A stretch of DNA of 64,000 nt from Elymus sibiricus (GCA_039707655.1 CM077672.1:195152537-195216536), one strand, 5' to 3'; shown: positions 11,191 through 22,969, numbered from the stretch's first letter. Numbers and translations: made by a program. The notes: generated by a model not told the origin, from the sequence alone.

Positions 11191-14100
11191 TGTGACGCCC
11201 CTGCTCGACTGTGCACTAATCATACATGCAAATGTGCACGTTCGAGATCAGAGACTCACGGGAAGATATCACAACACAACTCTAAACTCAAATTTAAACA
11301 TAAATCTTCATATTACAAACCAGGGGTCACGAGGACCAGAATTCTTAAGTCACACACACAAATAATATCTGGGTACAGACATAGTTAGTCAAGTTTGCCT
11401 TAAGAAGGCTAGCACAAACAACGACACTGATCGAAAAGGCGAAGGCCTCCTGCCTAGGGCCTCCGAACTACTCCTGGTCGGCAGGCTCAACGTAGTAGTA
11501 AGTGCCTCCGGGGATCTCCTGCTCCTGGGCTCCATCGTCTGATCGCAGCAACCGGGTATGGGGAAAAATAAGTAGCAAAGCAACCGTGAGTACTCATCCA
11601 AAGTACTCGCAAGACTGACATCAGAACTTTACTAAATATGCATCGGTATCAAAGGAATGGGGCTATATCTTTGGACTAAACTGCAGAAATGACGAAACAG
11701 AGGGGGAGAGGCCTAGACTATCGAAGACTAGCATCTTGAAGCAATCTTGCAGCATCAGAAGAGAGTAGAGCAAGATAATATATATAATCAAACATATTTT
11801 AGTAATGCCCTGAGATCCTTCCTCGACTACCGTGCAAGAAAGTGATCTCGAGAGCGGTAGAAACAGTTTATCATTTCATCAGTATCCATTTGTAGTTGTA
11901 GCAGATCAGGATACAACTCCGAGCGTCCTGTTATCGTGGACACGGCTATTCGAATAGATAACTTCCCTGCAGGGGTGCACTACTATTACCCAACACGCTC
12001 GATCACATCTGGCCGGACACACTTGCTGGGTAATGCCCGGCCTCGGGAGATCGACACGACGCAGTCCTACCTAGGCTCAGCAGAGAGGTCAGCACGCCGG
12101 TCTAAATCCTAAGTGCGAAGGGGTCTTGGGCCATCGCCCTTTGCACTCCTGCACGTTGCAAGGGCGGTCGGGGCCCAGGCGCGACACTGAATACACCAGT
12201 GACGTAACCAGCCCACCCCAACAATCAGCCCGCATCTCTGAGCTGCGACGTCTGAAGAACTTTCGGCTGATACATACGACGTAGAGGGTCCCATAACTAT
12301 TATCCCACGTGGTGGTAGTGCGTATAAGGCCAGCGGCCTACTCAGATCAAATACCCAAATCCATTAGGCGTATTTAGTAACTCGCAGAGACGAACAGGGT
12401 TCCTGTTGCTCCGACTTGGTAATACACGTCGCGCGGGTGCTCTTGGAGCCGACCCGTGTTTAGTATTATTCTCTCGCGGGCACCCTTGGGGCCAGCCCGA
12501 CTTTAGCAGTTTAAGTATTGCAATAAGTAAACATTTCCGTGATCATCACCCAAAGTGATCACGGCCCGATATCAAGCATGGCAAACGGACAAGGGTGAAG
12601 GGCCACAGGTGGATCAATAGCAAAGCTAACTAAGCATCATGGGACAGCAGGTAGAGTATCAATAGCAGATGACAAAATTAGGCTATGCATCGGAATAGGA
12701 GCTATCGGAATAACAACAGAAGCAATTCTAATGCCAGCATAAGAGAGAAGGAATGGGTGATATCTGTATGATCAAGGGGGTTTGCTTGCCTGGAAGCTCT
12801 GCTGAGAGGGGATGGTCGTCTGAAGGCTGCTCGTCTGGAGCGTAGTCGTACCCAGCTGCATCGGCGGCGATCTCGGCGTCTATCGGGGGAGAAGGAGGGG
12901 GAAGAAACAATAAATTCACGGCAACAATGCAACAGCGATGCATGACATGCCTAAATGATATGCAGAGGTGATATATTGCCTATCTAGCTGCTTTAGAGAA
13001 TTTAGGAATTTATTTGGATTTATTTTATTTAGGTCATGTACTATTCATTTATCGAATACGGGCAAAAAGTTCCATGTTCACCTAGATAGGAGTGATGGTC
13101 AAGCATTTTGACCACATATTCAGATTCTTCATATTTTTCTGATCATTTTTCATATATAAATTATTTTTATCCGAGTTACGGTTTATTTTATATGATTTTT
13201 CAAAGTTTTAATCATTTTCTGGAATTTCTGGTATTAATTTAATTATTAAATTTGAATTATCCGAAACAGTGTTAGATGACGTCAGCGGATCGTCATGATG
13301 ATGTCAGTGGTCAACTTTGACTGACCAGAGTCAAACCTGACCAGTGGGTCCCACTGGTCAGTGACTCATTTAATTAAACAGAGGTTAATTTAACTAATTA
13401 TCCTAATTAGCTAGTGGGGCCCATATGTCACTGTCAGATTAGTAATTAGAATAATTTAAAAACTTAATTAGGTTAATTAAGCGGGTGGGACCCGCATGTC
13501 AGTGACACTGTGTGCCCAGTCAGCCGAGTTGACCAGGTCAACTCGGTCAACTGGGGCCAGTGGGGCCCATGGTCAGCGACCCAGGGGCGGGCCCGACCGT
13601 GCCACGTCGGCGGTGACCGGCGGCAAGCCGTCGGCGACCAAAAACGCGGCGAAGGCCTCTGGCGCTCGCTGGAAATGCGCTACGGGCGGCCATTCGGCAC
13701 GCGGCTAGGTGCGTTAGAACGAGCGCTCGCTCGCGCGTCCAACGGTGGCGGTGGCATCGCCGGAGACGGCCGGAATCATCGCCGGCGATGAGGTCAGCGG
13801 CGGAGCTTTTCGGGCGGCGGTGGATTCGGCGTTTGCGGGCACGGCGAGGCGCGTGGGCTAGTGCGTTCGACTCCTACGGCGGTGCGGAGCTCGACTACGA
13901 GCTCAAACGGGCTTGATGGCGATACAGCGACGGCGACGAGCTGCGCGGCGGAGCAGGCTTCGGGCGGTGATGGCAGCGGCAGCAATGGGGACGAATCCGT
14001 GCGGGAAAGCGAGGGGAAACGAGCGCTATCACCGGGATCCTGCAGGTGAGCAAAGCGTGCACGGGGAAGGTTCGGTGGCGCCGGAATCGACGGCGAAGAC

Positions 14101-14987
14101 GGCGGCGCCCGAGGAAGAAGAAGAGGGCGTCGACGGTGATGCGACGGCGTAGAGGTTGAGCTCGAGGTCGGGGACGAAGCAGTCGATGACGGCGAGCGCG
14201 ATGGACACGTCGGAGAGGCGATCGGGGCTCGGTGGCCGCGGGATCGACGGCGGCGACGAGAGGAGCTCTCGGGCGAGCTCGAATGTGAGCAAGGGAGGAG
14301 GGGGAAAAGATCTCAGGGTCCGCTAGGGTTTCTAGGGGGGCCTTCTTATCCTCTCCGCCCTCCTGTAGCGACGCGGGAGCTGGCCGGGCGCGGCTGCTAC
14401 GGCTAGCCGGCGACGGGCGCAGCCGGGCGCGGGCGACCGCGCATGAGCAGTAGGAAGGGGACGCTGGCGAGGTGGGCTGGGATGCGCGGCTGACTAAGGC
14501 CCAGCTACAGCGGCCTTTTTCTATTTCTTTGTTTTTCTTTCTGTTTTCTCTTTTTGTTTCTGTTTTGCAAATAGTTTAGCCACAATTTAAGTTTTGTAAA
14601 ATATGTGACTTAGCTCAATAATTACAGTGCAATATTAACTATTGTCAGAAATTAGTTTGGAGTCAATATGATTTCATTTGCATTTTAATTAAATAAAAAG
14701 GTATTAAATATTGTTGTTTGCTTCTGTTTTGATGATGTTAGGGTCATCTCGGTAATTTAGGTGATGTTGTTTTTCTTAACATAATTAATTATGGATTATT
14801 TGCTATTTAATGAACATTTTAGTTTCCAAATTGGAACAACTTTTATTTTCACTTTAAATTTGAATTTCAATTTGAATTGGAATTTGAAATGAGATATGAT
14901 GCAAATGATGATCAAGCACTATTAAACATGCTGACTTGGCATTACCAAAATGTGATGACGGTAGCTTAATTACATGGGGGTGTTACA
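11191..14987 (-). repeat. G: 5' LTR (right copy)
   Basis: This 3797 bp copy is the partner of 4253-8037. It adjoins the primer site, so it is the 5' LTR of the minus-strand element. A GAGTAC...GTACTC inverted repeat (11588-11608) lies about 400 bp before its 3' end; the left copy has one stem substitution. Confidence 0.9.
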
Positions 14988-14992
14988 ATCTG

Positions 14993-15634
14993 TATGTTGT
15001 TGCTTCCTTTAGTGGTGTCGTGTGAACGTCGACTACATGACACTTCACCATATTTGGGCCTAAGGGAAGGCATTGTGGAGTAATAAGTAGATGACGGGTT
15101 GCTAGAGTGACAGAAGCTTAAACCCTAGTTTATGTGTTATTCCGTAAGGGGCTGTTTTGGATCCATATGTTTCATGCTATGCTTAGATTTATCTTAATTC
15201 TTCTTTCGTAGTTGTGGATGCTTGCGAGAGGGGGTAATCATAAGAGGGTTGCTTGTTCAAGTAAGAACAGCACCCTAGAAATGGTCCACCCACATATCAA
15301 ATTATCAAAGTAGCGAATGCGAATCAAATGAACATGATGAAAGTGACTAGATGATAATTCCCATGTGTCCTCGAGAACGCTTTGCTTTATATAAGAGACT
15401 GTTCCAGCTTGTCCTTTGCTATAAAAAGGATTGGGCCACCTTGCTGCACTCTTGTTACACTTGTTACTTGTTACGAATTATCTTGCTACAAAACTATCGG
15501 TTACCGCTACTTTCAGTGCTTGCAGAAAACACCTTGCTGAAAACCGCTTATCATTTCCATCTGCTCCTCGTTGGGTTCAACACTCTTAGTTATCGAAAGG
15601 ACTACGATTGATCCCCTATACTTGTGGGTCATCA
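14993..15634 (+). repeat. H: 3' LTR, second segment
   Basis: It continues the LTR broken at 4252 and ends GTGGGTCATCA. The sequence just after it (15635) is LTR of element A. Confidence 0.8.
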
Positions 15635-16850
15635 GTCTACTAGGTAAGTATTGAAAGCAAATAACAAGAACATAAATATAATTGGTGTTGCCTGCAATGA
15701 AGAGATTAGGTGCGGAGAGATTTCAGTTCATGGTAAGAATATATGAATTGTGCCAGTGCGACAGTAATACCAGTTACCTTGTATTGTACTCATAGTATTT
15801 GATATAAACTTTCTGTAGGTGGTTCTCCCTAGGGTAATGGAACTCCTCCACTAGGGGTTACATTTCATTCTATGGTCCTGCTTCTCCGTTGCCACAGAGT
15901 GGTTGTTTCCACAATTAAGGTCATAAGATCGGAACCAAGCATTAAGTTCAATGGATCACCATTATCTCATATTGTCTTCGGTTCTCATAGATATCTCCAC
16001 CTGTCACTTCAGAGATCACAGAGTTCCTAAAAAAATACGTGTTACCTGTGTAGGTCTTGAGATCATGTTGCCTGGGCCCTTAAATTGGACAACACGCATA
16101 GAGTTCACCACAATATAACAACATACTAAATAGATCATGTTACTATCAATTCAAATGACGACATATAGGATAGGCACATATCAATCTTACCACTTACCTA
16201 CATCTCCCACACCTAGGGGAATTACTCACGCATCATAAGAGGGGGATCAATCACATCAAAGAGAAAACCCATGAAAACCATATCGATAATATTGAGGGGA
16301 TCCACAATGAGATGAAATGGTGCCCAAATAGTCTTGATCTCAGATGAGATGGAGTTGAGATTATAAGTTCCAATCCTTCTTACAATAGTGAAGGAGATGA
16401 TGATGATGATGGAGATGAAAGGACGAAAAACTACGATGATCCTCGTGAGTTCTTCAGATCCTCTCTTGTTCTCTTCTGGATGGTGTGGCGACGGCTAGGG
16501 TCCTTCTCCCCCTGTGGTCCCATCACAAAAGTTGCTTGTATAGACGAGGAGAAGCTGTGGGCACTCCAAACGACCACTCAAACGAGCGCATGCGGTCGTT
16601 TGGAACGCCGTCTTTCACTCTGACGTGCCTGTTGACAATGCTCTCTTCAGGAAAGTTGCTCCAATTGACTTGATTTGTAGCAATCTCCTTCGGTTTCCTT
16701 CCATATATGATATTTCCTGCCATCCAAAGGACAAAGTAGATTTTCTTCTCTTTTGTTGGATTAGCATTAGAAATATCCAAAGAATAACAAAAATCCAATG
16801 AAACCAAATGGAAATCACCATGAAAAGCATCGCAAATTCTCGAGCCATCA
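15635..16850 (-). repeat. A: 3' LTR (left copy), interrupted by H
   Basis: It ends at 16850 (minus strand begins TGATGGCTCGAG) next to the polypurine tract. Its outer end stops at the H insertion; the missing portion corresponds to 22970-23197 of the other LTR. It contains one GACGGC palindromic unit (16560-16612) and a TATA-like CTATACAAG just downstream of it. Confidence 0.82.
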
Positions 16851-18210
16851 ACTCCCCCAAGCTTAAGATTTGCTCGTCCTCGAGCAAACAAGAAATCAAG
16901 AGAGTGAAAAGGAGCTTGATTGAATGGAAAGAATTTTACCGGCTCGAGAAAATACATCATATCCATCTTCTCTTGTCCTGCAAGATCATTCAAGAAAGTA
17001 TTTGCAATTGAATAGCTGCACCTAAATTCGTTGCCTAACCACATATAGTCTCATACCATTAGTTATAATTTCTCAAAGCAAATTTTCTTTGCTAACCAAG
17101 TGTTTAGGCAAATGAAGGTGTTCATCTATTAGATGGATATTCAACTTAAGCTCAATTATTGAAATGCATTTAGAAGGTTTGGAGATCAAAGATAGCAAAG
17201 TACTCAAGTTTTTCAATAACACCCACTAATGCCTCCTAGTCATGACTCTCAAACACTTCTCTCAGTCATTGTTCTTCGGGATTTCAACTCTCGGTGACGG
17301 GGTTATGCCAAAATTCACTATATGCAATTGGGTTCCGCTATGGCTTAATTTCATGCACTATGGATCAAGGATGGTTGTCTCTTTCGAGCTCAGCGATCAG
17401 TGCTTTTATTTACCACTTGCACACTCCCTTGGCGAAGGTCGATCATTTACTACACAATCCCCAAGTTCATGATGGAGTTGTCGTTACGTGAATTATCTCA
17501 ACATATAGCAACGAGACGTAAAGCCAGCCTAGGGTTGGAGCTCCACGATTTGAGTACTGCAAATAAACTTTGGCATAACCTCAACCACTTCAAACATTCA
17601 TCCCTCTAAACAGCTCCATCAATAGGTGTCATCAAGTCAATCAAAATCAGCATGTGGAGTTGAATTGCTTAAGTACTCGTTCCCTTCAAAAGTTCATGAC
17701 CTCTAAAATTTTTAGATTTTCATTAAAACAAAAACATGCTTTCCCACAAGGTTTGACTAGCAAAATCTGAAATGGGAGTTATGACTAGATGATATTCAAC
17801 TATCGTGGGGAACTAATTCAAGTGCAACCAGTCAACTGAAAATTCTTCCTCAAATAATATTGCGAGACAAGGGATTATGTATATGTTATACCTTCTCACA
17901 CTGGCTCATTCTTCCCCTCCATCAAGTCCCAATTCATTTTCTTCATTTCTTCTTGCTAGCGGAGAACAAACCTGTAGGCTCAAAGAGAACAAACGAAGAG
18001 AACTGCAACAAGGCAAGACCAAAGTGTGCTTCTCATTTTATTATGCAAACTGAAAATAAACATGCAAAATACAAAAACAAATAAAAGAAAAATAAATATG
18101 CATGCATGGATAACTAGGGGATTAGCTCCCCCAAGCTTAGGCTCTTGGCCTACTCTCTAGTCCATGTCCTCGTCCTCGTCGCCCCTCTGGCCAAAGTGTG
18201 GCCACTGCAT
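16851..18210 (-). other. A: 3' non-coding region with two polypurine tracts
   Basis: The tract next to the LTR (16851-16866) reads TTAAGCTTGGGGGAGT on the minus strand. A second, almost identical one (TAAGCTTGGGGGAG) is at 18126-18139, just after the third ORF. The 1.2 kb between them is AT-rich and has no convincing coding frame. Confidence 0.6.
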
Positions 18211-19527
18211 CTAAGAGGGGCCACTAGAGGACTGGCCTCCCGTGCCAGGGTGTGGCTGCCAAAAAGAAAAGAGGGACTGCATGTTCCCACTCAGCAGGTT
18301 AATGTTGTTGTTGGCCTCACAGAGGTCCGTGCGGATCCCTCCTACCTGCTGCTGCAGCTGCTGGAACTCTACCCTAGGCACATAGTCACGTGGTTCCCCA
18401 AAGTTAACCTGCGGTGCGTATCGCGGTGCAGGTTGTGGTGGATAGTTGGGTGCATACTGAGGGGCATCGCCCCATGCATCCCAACCATGGGCAGGACCTG
18501 CTACTGCAGCCTCCCACTCTGGAGCGGGTTCGGGTTGAGCAATGTTCCCGAAACTGGCCTCGTGGCGGTACTCGTTGATCTCATCAACAGAAAGTACCCA
18601 CATATCACGTGTAGAAACAGTAAATGCTTGCGGTAAGGGCAAGCGAACATCGACAGATTGCGTGTTAGGTAGGGGGCACTTCTAGCAATGCTCCCCTTGC
18701 ACGGGCCCAATGAAATGAGTGTTGATCATAATTCTACGGTTGAGTACCGTAGGGCCTGGTACGTGCTGCACCTCCTCAAGATCGAGGCCAAAGTGCTGGG
18801 CAAGCCGAGTCACTATGCCTCCCACAACAATAGTCCCCCTCGGCTGCTTGTGCTGCCTACCGAGGTGATGCATAAGAAAAGCTCCCAAGTTAGGCTTGGG
18901 GGTGTATTCGGGGTGGAGTGCTGCGTGGAGCACACACATGTCATAGCTCGACATGCCCCCAAGGTTCTCCCAACCAAAAATAGTGTTGGCAATGAAAATC
19001 ATGAAGTGGCGAATGGCAGGGTTTTGGATACTCGATACCTTCTTCCCAGAGAGGTCATGCTCATCCTTGACGGAGATGAGTTCCCACGAACCCAACGCGT
19101 TAGCAATCGGCGTGCCCCTAGTGTCGAGAACCCCTTGGTTCTCGAAACCGAAGGTACTTCAGAATTGCTCCAGCGACATGGTGCGCTGAACTCCTCCAAG
19201 CATAAATGAACAGCTTGGTGCCACCATCGAGTCCTCGAGAGTTTGGGTGAAGGTGGAGAGGAGCTCCACGGTGATGTTGCAGTATGTGAGGTAATGGAAG
19301 TTGCTGAAAACTCCCATCCCTACGTTGTTCGCGAGCCACGCGAAGTCGTTGTGAAGCCCTTGGGACTCCAAGAACGCATCACGCTTCCACTTTGTGGGGG
19401 CAATCCCCCGGTTGCTCATGCGTTGGTGGTCCTTGTTCACAGCACGGGGTTCATCTTCCCCGTTCCAGGCATGCTTAGAGCGCAACCCCATGGCCTTCTT
19501 CCCCGCGGCAATCGCCGATCTCATCAT
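18211..19527 (-). pseudogene. A: ATHILA ORF1-like third ORF (two in-frame stops)
   Basis: One frame of 438 codons runs from ATG at 19527 to 18211, interrupted by TGA at 19159-19161 and TAG at 18682-18684. The N-terminal part has RGIAPTKWKRDAFLESQGL, a WLANNVGMGVF segment and LGGVQRTMSLEQF, the kind of pattern seen in the ATHILA ORF-1 domain of plant Athila elements. The middle has a hydrophobic segment (FMIFIANTIFGW). The C-terminal part is Pro/Ala/Gln-rich and ends in a probable coiled coil (FQQLQQQVGGIRTD). Its function is unknown; it sits where env-like ORFs of Athila elements lie. The start is supported by a leader intron ending three bases upstream. Confidence 0.75.
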
Positions 19528-19530
19528 TTT

Positions 19531-19744
19531 CTACACACAATGAAAATAACAACAGAAAAATGTAAGTTTAACGTGGGGATCGAGTTCTAATACTACCTAA
19601 GATCGATTCTAACCTATTACTTTGAATCCTAATGTGCAAATCGATCAGAAATCAAAAATATTATGCATCTCATCTAGGATATGAACATTGATGGAACTAC
19701 CACCAAAAATTGCAAATAAACCATGGATCGGAGGAGAAACTCAC
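19531..19744 (-). other. A: probable leader intron upstream of the third ORF
   Basis: On the minus strand the leader reads CATCCTCG/GTGAGT at 19745/19744, and a pyrimidine-rich stretch ends TTTTCATTGTGTGTAG at 19531, followed by AAA and the ATG. That gives a 214-nt intron with a near-consensus donor and acceptor. The exon before it looks like a normal plant 5' UTR (CTCTCACCTCTCTCTG, AAACCCTAAC). Splicing is inferred from sequence only. Confidence 0.5.
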
Positions 19745-19920
19745 CGAGGATGAAGATGCACAGATCAAACGAACAAAATCCACGAAGAAACGAAGGTTTT
19801 GGAGGATTTTTGTTAGGGTTTGACAGAGAGAGGTGAGAGCTTTGGGCGTTGGGAGGAAGAAGAAGAAAACCTCCCAGTGATGGCAGCTCAGATTTATGAG
19901 AATTCAGGCGAAACGGATGC

Positions 19921-20375
19921 TCATACGGGCGTGGGCGCCCATATGGAACGCCGTCTTACATTAAAATCAGCCAATCTAGGGTTTACATACCTAAAACGAG
20001 TGCTCAAACGGGCGCACGTGCTCGTTTGAAACGCCGTCGACAAACCTGTTTATCCGAAGCTCTTCTGGGCGGAGGGCGAAACGATCGCTTGAACGGGCGC
20101 TTACGCTCGTCCGAAAGGCCGTCTTTCTTTCTAACCCTGCGGACACTCCTGGTCGAAGAGTCAAACGACTGCACAAACAGGCGCTCTCCCCCGTTCGGAA
20201 CACCGTCTTTGAATCTGTAAATTTGGGCTAATTTCGGCGAGAGTGTCATACGACCGCGCAAACGAGCGCAGGCGGTCATATGAAACGCCGTCGAACCTTC
20301 TGATCTTTTCTGCGTTTCTTCTGAAGTTTCATGCGACCGCGTATATGGGCGGCAATGCCCATATGAAATGCCGTC
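19921..20375 (-). promoter_or_regulatory. A: array of six ~84-bp palindromic units upstream of the third ORF
   Basis: GACGGC-type cores (plus-strand GCCGTC or ACCGTC) start at 19950, 20033, 20118, 20202, 20287 and 20370, spacings 83-85 bp. Each is followed, in minus orientation, by a palindromic stretch of the type CGTTTCATACGACCGC...GCGGTCGTATG. One unit of the same type lies in each LTR of this element, just before a TATA-like box. The array sits between protease and the leader of the third ORF. A promoter or enhancer role is inferred. Confidence 0.6.
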
Positions 20376-20542
20376 GAACCTTCTCTTGTTGATTTCCTCC
20401 TTTGTTTCTTCCCCTAATCCTCTTTTCAACATTTCTCCTTCAATAAAAAGGTCAAAGACAACTTTTCTGAGGGATTTTCATTAGTTCATTTATAAGAGCA
20501 AAATATTGACTAAAAAAAAAAATTATCGAAAAATAAAGAGAT
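20376..20542 (-). other. A: spacer between conserved block and repeat array
   Basis: This is short AT-rich non-coding sequence. Nothing recognised. Confidence 0.4.
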
Positions 20543-20570
20543 GATGGGTTGCCTCCCATAAAGCGCTGGT
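20543..20570 (-). other. A: conserved AAAGCGCT/GGGAGGC-type block after protease
   Basis: On the minus strand an AGCGCTTTATGGGAGGCAAC core lies just past the protease stop. A close relative (AAAGCGCTATCGGGAGGC) occupies the same relative place in element D at 58884. GGGAGGCAACCC can pair partly with itself. Confidence 0.5.
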
Positions 20571-20610
20571 TTTTAGGTTGCTTAGCTCAACCTCTTACCT
20601 CGGTATTTCA

Positions 20611-21591
20611 TCAAGTATCAGGTGGTCGTGGATTTTCTCTGCTCACCGTACATAATCGTTTAGGCGGTGGCAGATACTTAACCCTTGCTCCTGGCTTCTT
20701 CGGGAAGTACTTGACTATTTCTTCCTCATAGATTCTAAAGGTTACCTTCCCTTCTAAGCAATCTAGCGATGCACCTGCAGTATTCAAAAATGGCCTACCA
20801 AGGATAATTGATAATTTCTCATCTTCGGGCATGTCAAGAATAATAAAATCAGAAGGTATAACATGCCCGTCCAATCTCAACGGAACATTTTCCGCCATCC
20901 CCACTGGCTTCTTTGTGGACTTGTCTGCCATATGCAAAGTTATGCTTGTGGGTATGCATTCAGATAAATTTAACTTGTGAAAAAGAGTTAGAGGCATTAC
21001 ACTTACCCCTTCTCCTACATCACAAAGAGTGTTATTTATATCAAGATTACCAATAGAACAAGATATCGTGGGTATACCTGGGTCTCCCAGTTTTTCTGGT
21101 ATCTTGTTATCAAATGGATACTCCGTTATCATGGCAACGTGTTCCTTCGGAGTCATACTCCTTTTATTATTCACTACATCACGCATGAACTTAGCAAAAG
21201 TAGGAATCTTCAACATATTAGTAACATGCATTGACATTTTAAGATCAGCTATGGCTTGAAGAAAAGAAGAGTATAGTGCATCATTGGAAGGTGGTCTTAC
21301 AGCCTTAGGATAAGGAAGAGTTTTCTTAGTTTTACCTTTATCTTTCTCCTTCTCCTTACCTTTCTCTTTGTTTTTTTATGCTTGACCACTAACCTTCTTG
21401 GTTGGATCAGGTAGTTGTTTACTTCTTTCCACCCTAGGTTCTTCCTCTTCTTCTACTTTCGGAGTTTTCTCCTCATTGTTATTGCCATCAGTTGTTTCTG
21501 CATCAGAATCAACTACTTTTTCGACTTCTGCTTCATCCCTCTGAGTGTCTTGATGGACCTGTTCTTCAGGTTCTTCTTCACCAAAGAGCAA
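20611..21591 (-). pseudogene. A: gag C-terminus and aspartic protease
   Basis: A frame different from the main gag frame carries an acidic Glu-rich linker (21591-21379), a stop at 21376-21378, then a 208-residue open part to 20611. The latter is a retropepsin-like domain: the active-site region reads LCDVGEGVSVMPL where Athila relatives typically have a DLGASVN-type motif, and the closing IILGRPFL motif is intact. The Glu in place of the small residue after DVG may harm activity. No RT follows. The frame joins gag by one frameshift near 21725. Confidence 0.78.
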
Positions 21592-21680
21592 TTCTCTATT
21601 CTCTTGAGTTTGGCTTTGGCTCTCTATTCTTCTTTGTTCTTGCTCTATTTCATACCATTCCGGGCCCTTGGGATCCTGCG

Positions 21681-22892
21681 TTATCTTACCACTATGAGTA
21701 GATATTTCATTAGTAGAAACTGGACTACTAATTGAGCAAGAATCAAAGCTTGGGTCTTAGAGATTTGAATACATTGAGTTTCTATCATACGAGAGTGTTT
21801 ATCAAGATTCTTTACCGCTTGGCTTAACCCATCTACCTCTTGTGAGAGATATGCTATTACCTTTTCATTATGATAGATACATCTTCGAAAGTCTCTGTTG
21901 AAGTTATCTTGATGGAATTTAAACTTGTTCATTGTATCCTGAAGCTCATCTTCCTGGCGATAGATACTGAATATATCCACCTTTTCATTGATAACTTGTT
22001 CAACAGACTTACCTTTCTCTTGAGTAACCTTCTTAAATTCTTCCATGTCTTCAATATGGTATACCTTTCCAGTTGGTTTGCTAGGTTCTTCAATATTCCA
22101 TTGCTCGTGTGCGGATACAATCTTCTCAATATGTTCTTTCCCTTCTTCTAGGGTCAATGACATGAATTGTCCACTTGCACTTAGATCAAGAATGGATTTT
22201 GATTCATCATTAATTCCATGATAAAACATATGTGGTATAACATATTTAGCATAACCATGGTTAGGACATAATGTTAAAATTTTGGAGTATCTCTCCCAAG
22301 CCTTATATAGTGTTTCACCGTCTTCTTGGACAAATAAAGTGAGGTTTCTCCTCAATTTAGTAATCTTTGAGCCTGGAAGAAATTTAGTCATAAACTTTTC
22401 AGCACACATAATCCAGCTGGTTATACTGTCTTGAGGCAATCGATTATACCACTTCTCAGCTTCATCTTTTAAAGAAAACCTGAAGAGTCTCAGTAGCACA
22501 AATTCTCGTGAAACATCTTTTATCTTAAATGTTCCACATAAATTATCAAACATCATCAAATGTGCTTGAGGATCTTCCTCTTCAGTTCCTGCAAAAGCGT
22601 GGTTTCTTACTTCTGTAATAAGATCACAGTCAATCGAATACTCTTGTGCATAATTAGTAGGATAAACTATAGGAGATCTAGAGACAAGTACTGGAGCACA
22701 GTGATCCCTAATAGTCTTCTTGGGCTTTTGAGTGATCATCATTCCTGTGAACAAAGTGTTAAGCTCAACTGTCTCACTTTTTTTGTATTTTTCTATTAAT
22801 GAAGCTTGCTGCTCCTGAGGAAAATGAGTTATGTAATCAGGTAAATATGTTCTCCCTGAACGAGTAGATCCCCTGTGAGTTACAAGAAGCAT
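21681..22892 (-). pseudogene. gag: A: gag (Retrotrans_gag type)
   Basis: The 403-codon frame begins 55 bp after the primer site. Residues about 100-240 match the plant gypsy gag core: DPQAHLMMFDNLCGTF, FSLKDEAEKWYNRLP, ITSWIMCAEKFMTKFLP and the later YHGINDESKSILDLSASG. The C-terminal third is helical and charged. The frame ends after a frameshift near 21725; the intended reading continues into the acidic linker and protease at 21591. It forms the particle core in active relatives. No zinc knuckle is visible, as is common for Athila gag. Confidence 0.85.
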
Positions 22893-22946
22893 CTACAATA
22901 ACAATACCTGCAAAAACAGTTACAAAACAAATACTCTGCGCTTAAC

Positions 22947-22964
22947 TCCCCAGCAACGGCGCCA
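22947..22964 (-). other. A: primer binding site (tRNA-Asp)
   Basis: The minus strand reads TGGCGCCGTTGCTGGGGA five bases after the LTR end. It matches the 3' end of plant tRNA-Asp with one difference. Confidence 0.85.
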
Positions 22965-22969
22965 GAAAA

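Larger units (their letters stand above)
4253..14987 (-). mobile_element. G: Tekay-type chromovirus (gypsy), internally deleted
   Basis: Two LTRs of about 3.8 kb (TGTAACACCCCC...GGGGCGTCACA in element orientation) flank a 3.15 kb interior. The primer site is on the right (complement of tRNA-iMet) and the polypurine tract on the left, so the element reads on the minus strand. Target duplication is ATATG (4248-4252) against ATCTG (14988-14992), one mismatch. A chromodomain-like C-terminus after integrase and very long LTRs fit the Tekay/Del clade. Gag, protease and the first part of RT are missing, so it cannot move on its own. The LTRs differ at about 3 of the first 120 positions. Confidence 0.9.
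2513..15634 (+). mobile_element. H: Sabrina-like gypsy LTR retrotransposon, 3' part only
   Basis: What remains is the 3' untranslated interior (2513-3383), a polypurine tract (3370-3383, AAGCTTGGGGGAG) and the 3' LTR, which starts TGATACGTCC at 3384 and ends GTGGGTCATCA at 15634. The LTR is split by element G and totals about 1.5 kb. H is inserted in the left LTR of element A: the sequence from 15635 (GTCTACTA) matches A's other LTR from 23198, so the expected target duplication is GTCTA. The 5' part is beyond the CACTA insertion, off the left edge. The Sabrina (Athila clade) assignment is from memory of the LTR ends. Confidence 0.8.

Noticed and set aside
16485..17044. 173-aa minus-strand ORF at 16523-17044
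   Set aside because: It spans the polypurine tract and LTR boundary of element A, so it cannot be a natural gene unit.
19921..20375. CRISPR-like array because of regular repeat spacing
   Set aside because: Repeats are diverged, about 84 bp apart with no distinct unique spacers, and lie inside a plant retrotransposon.
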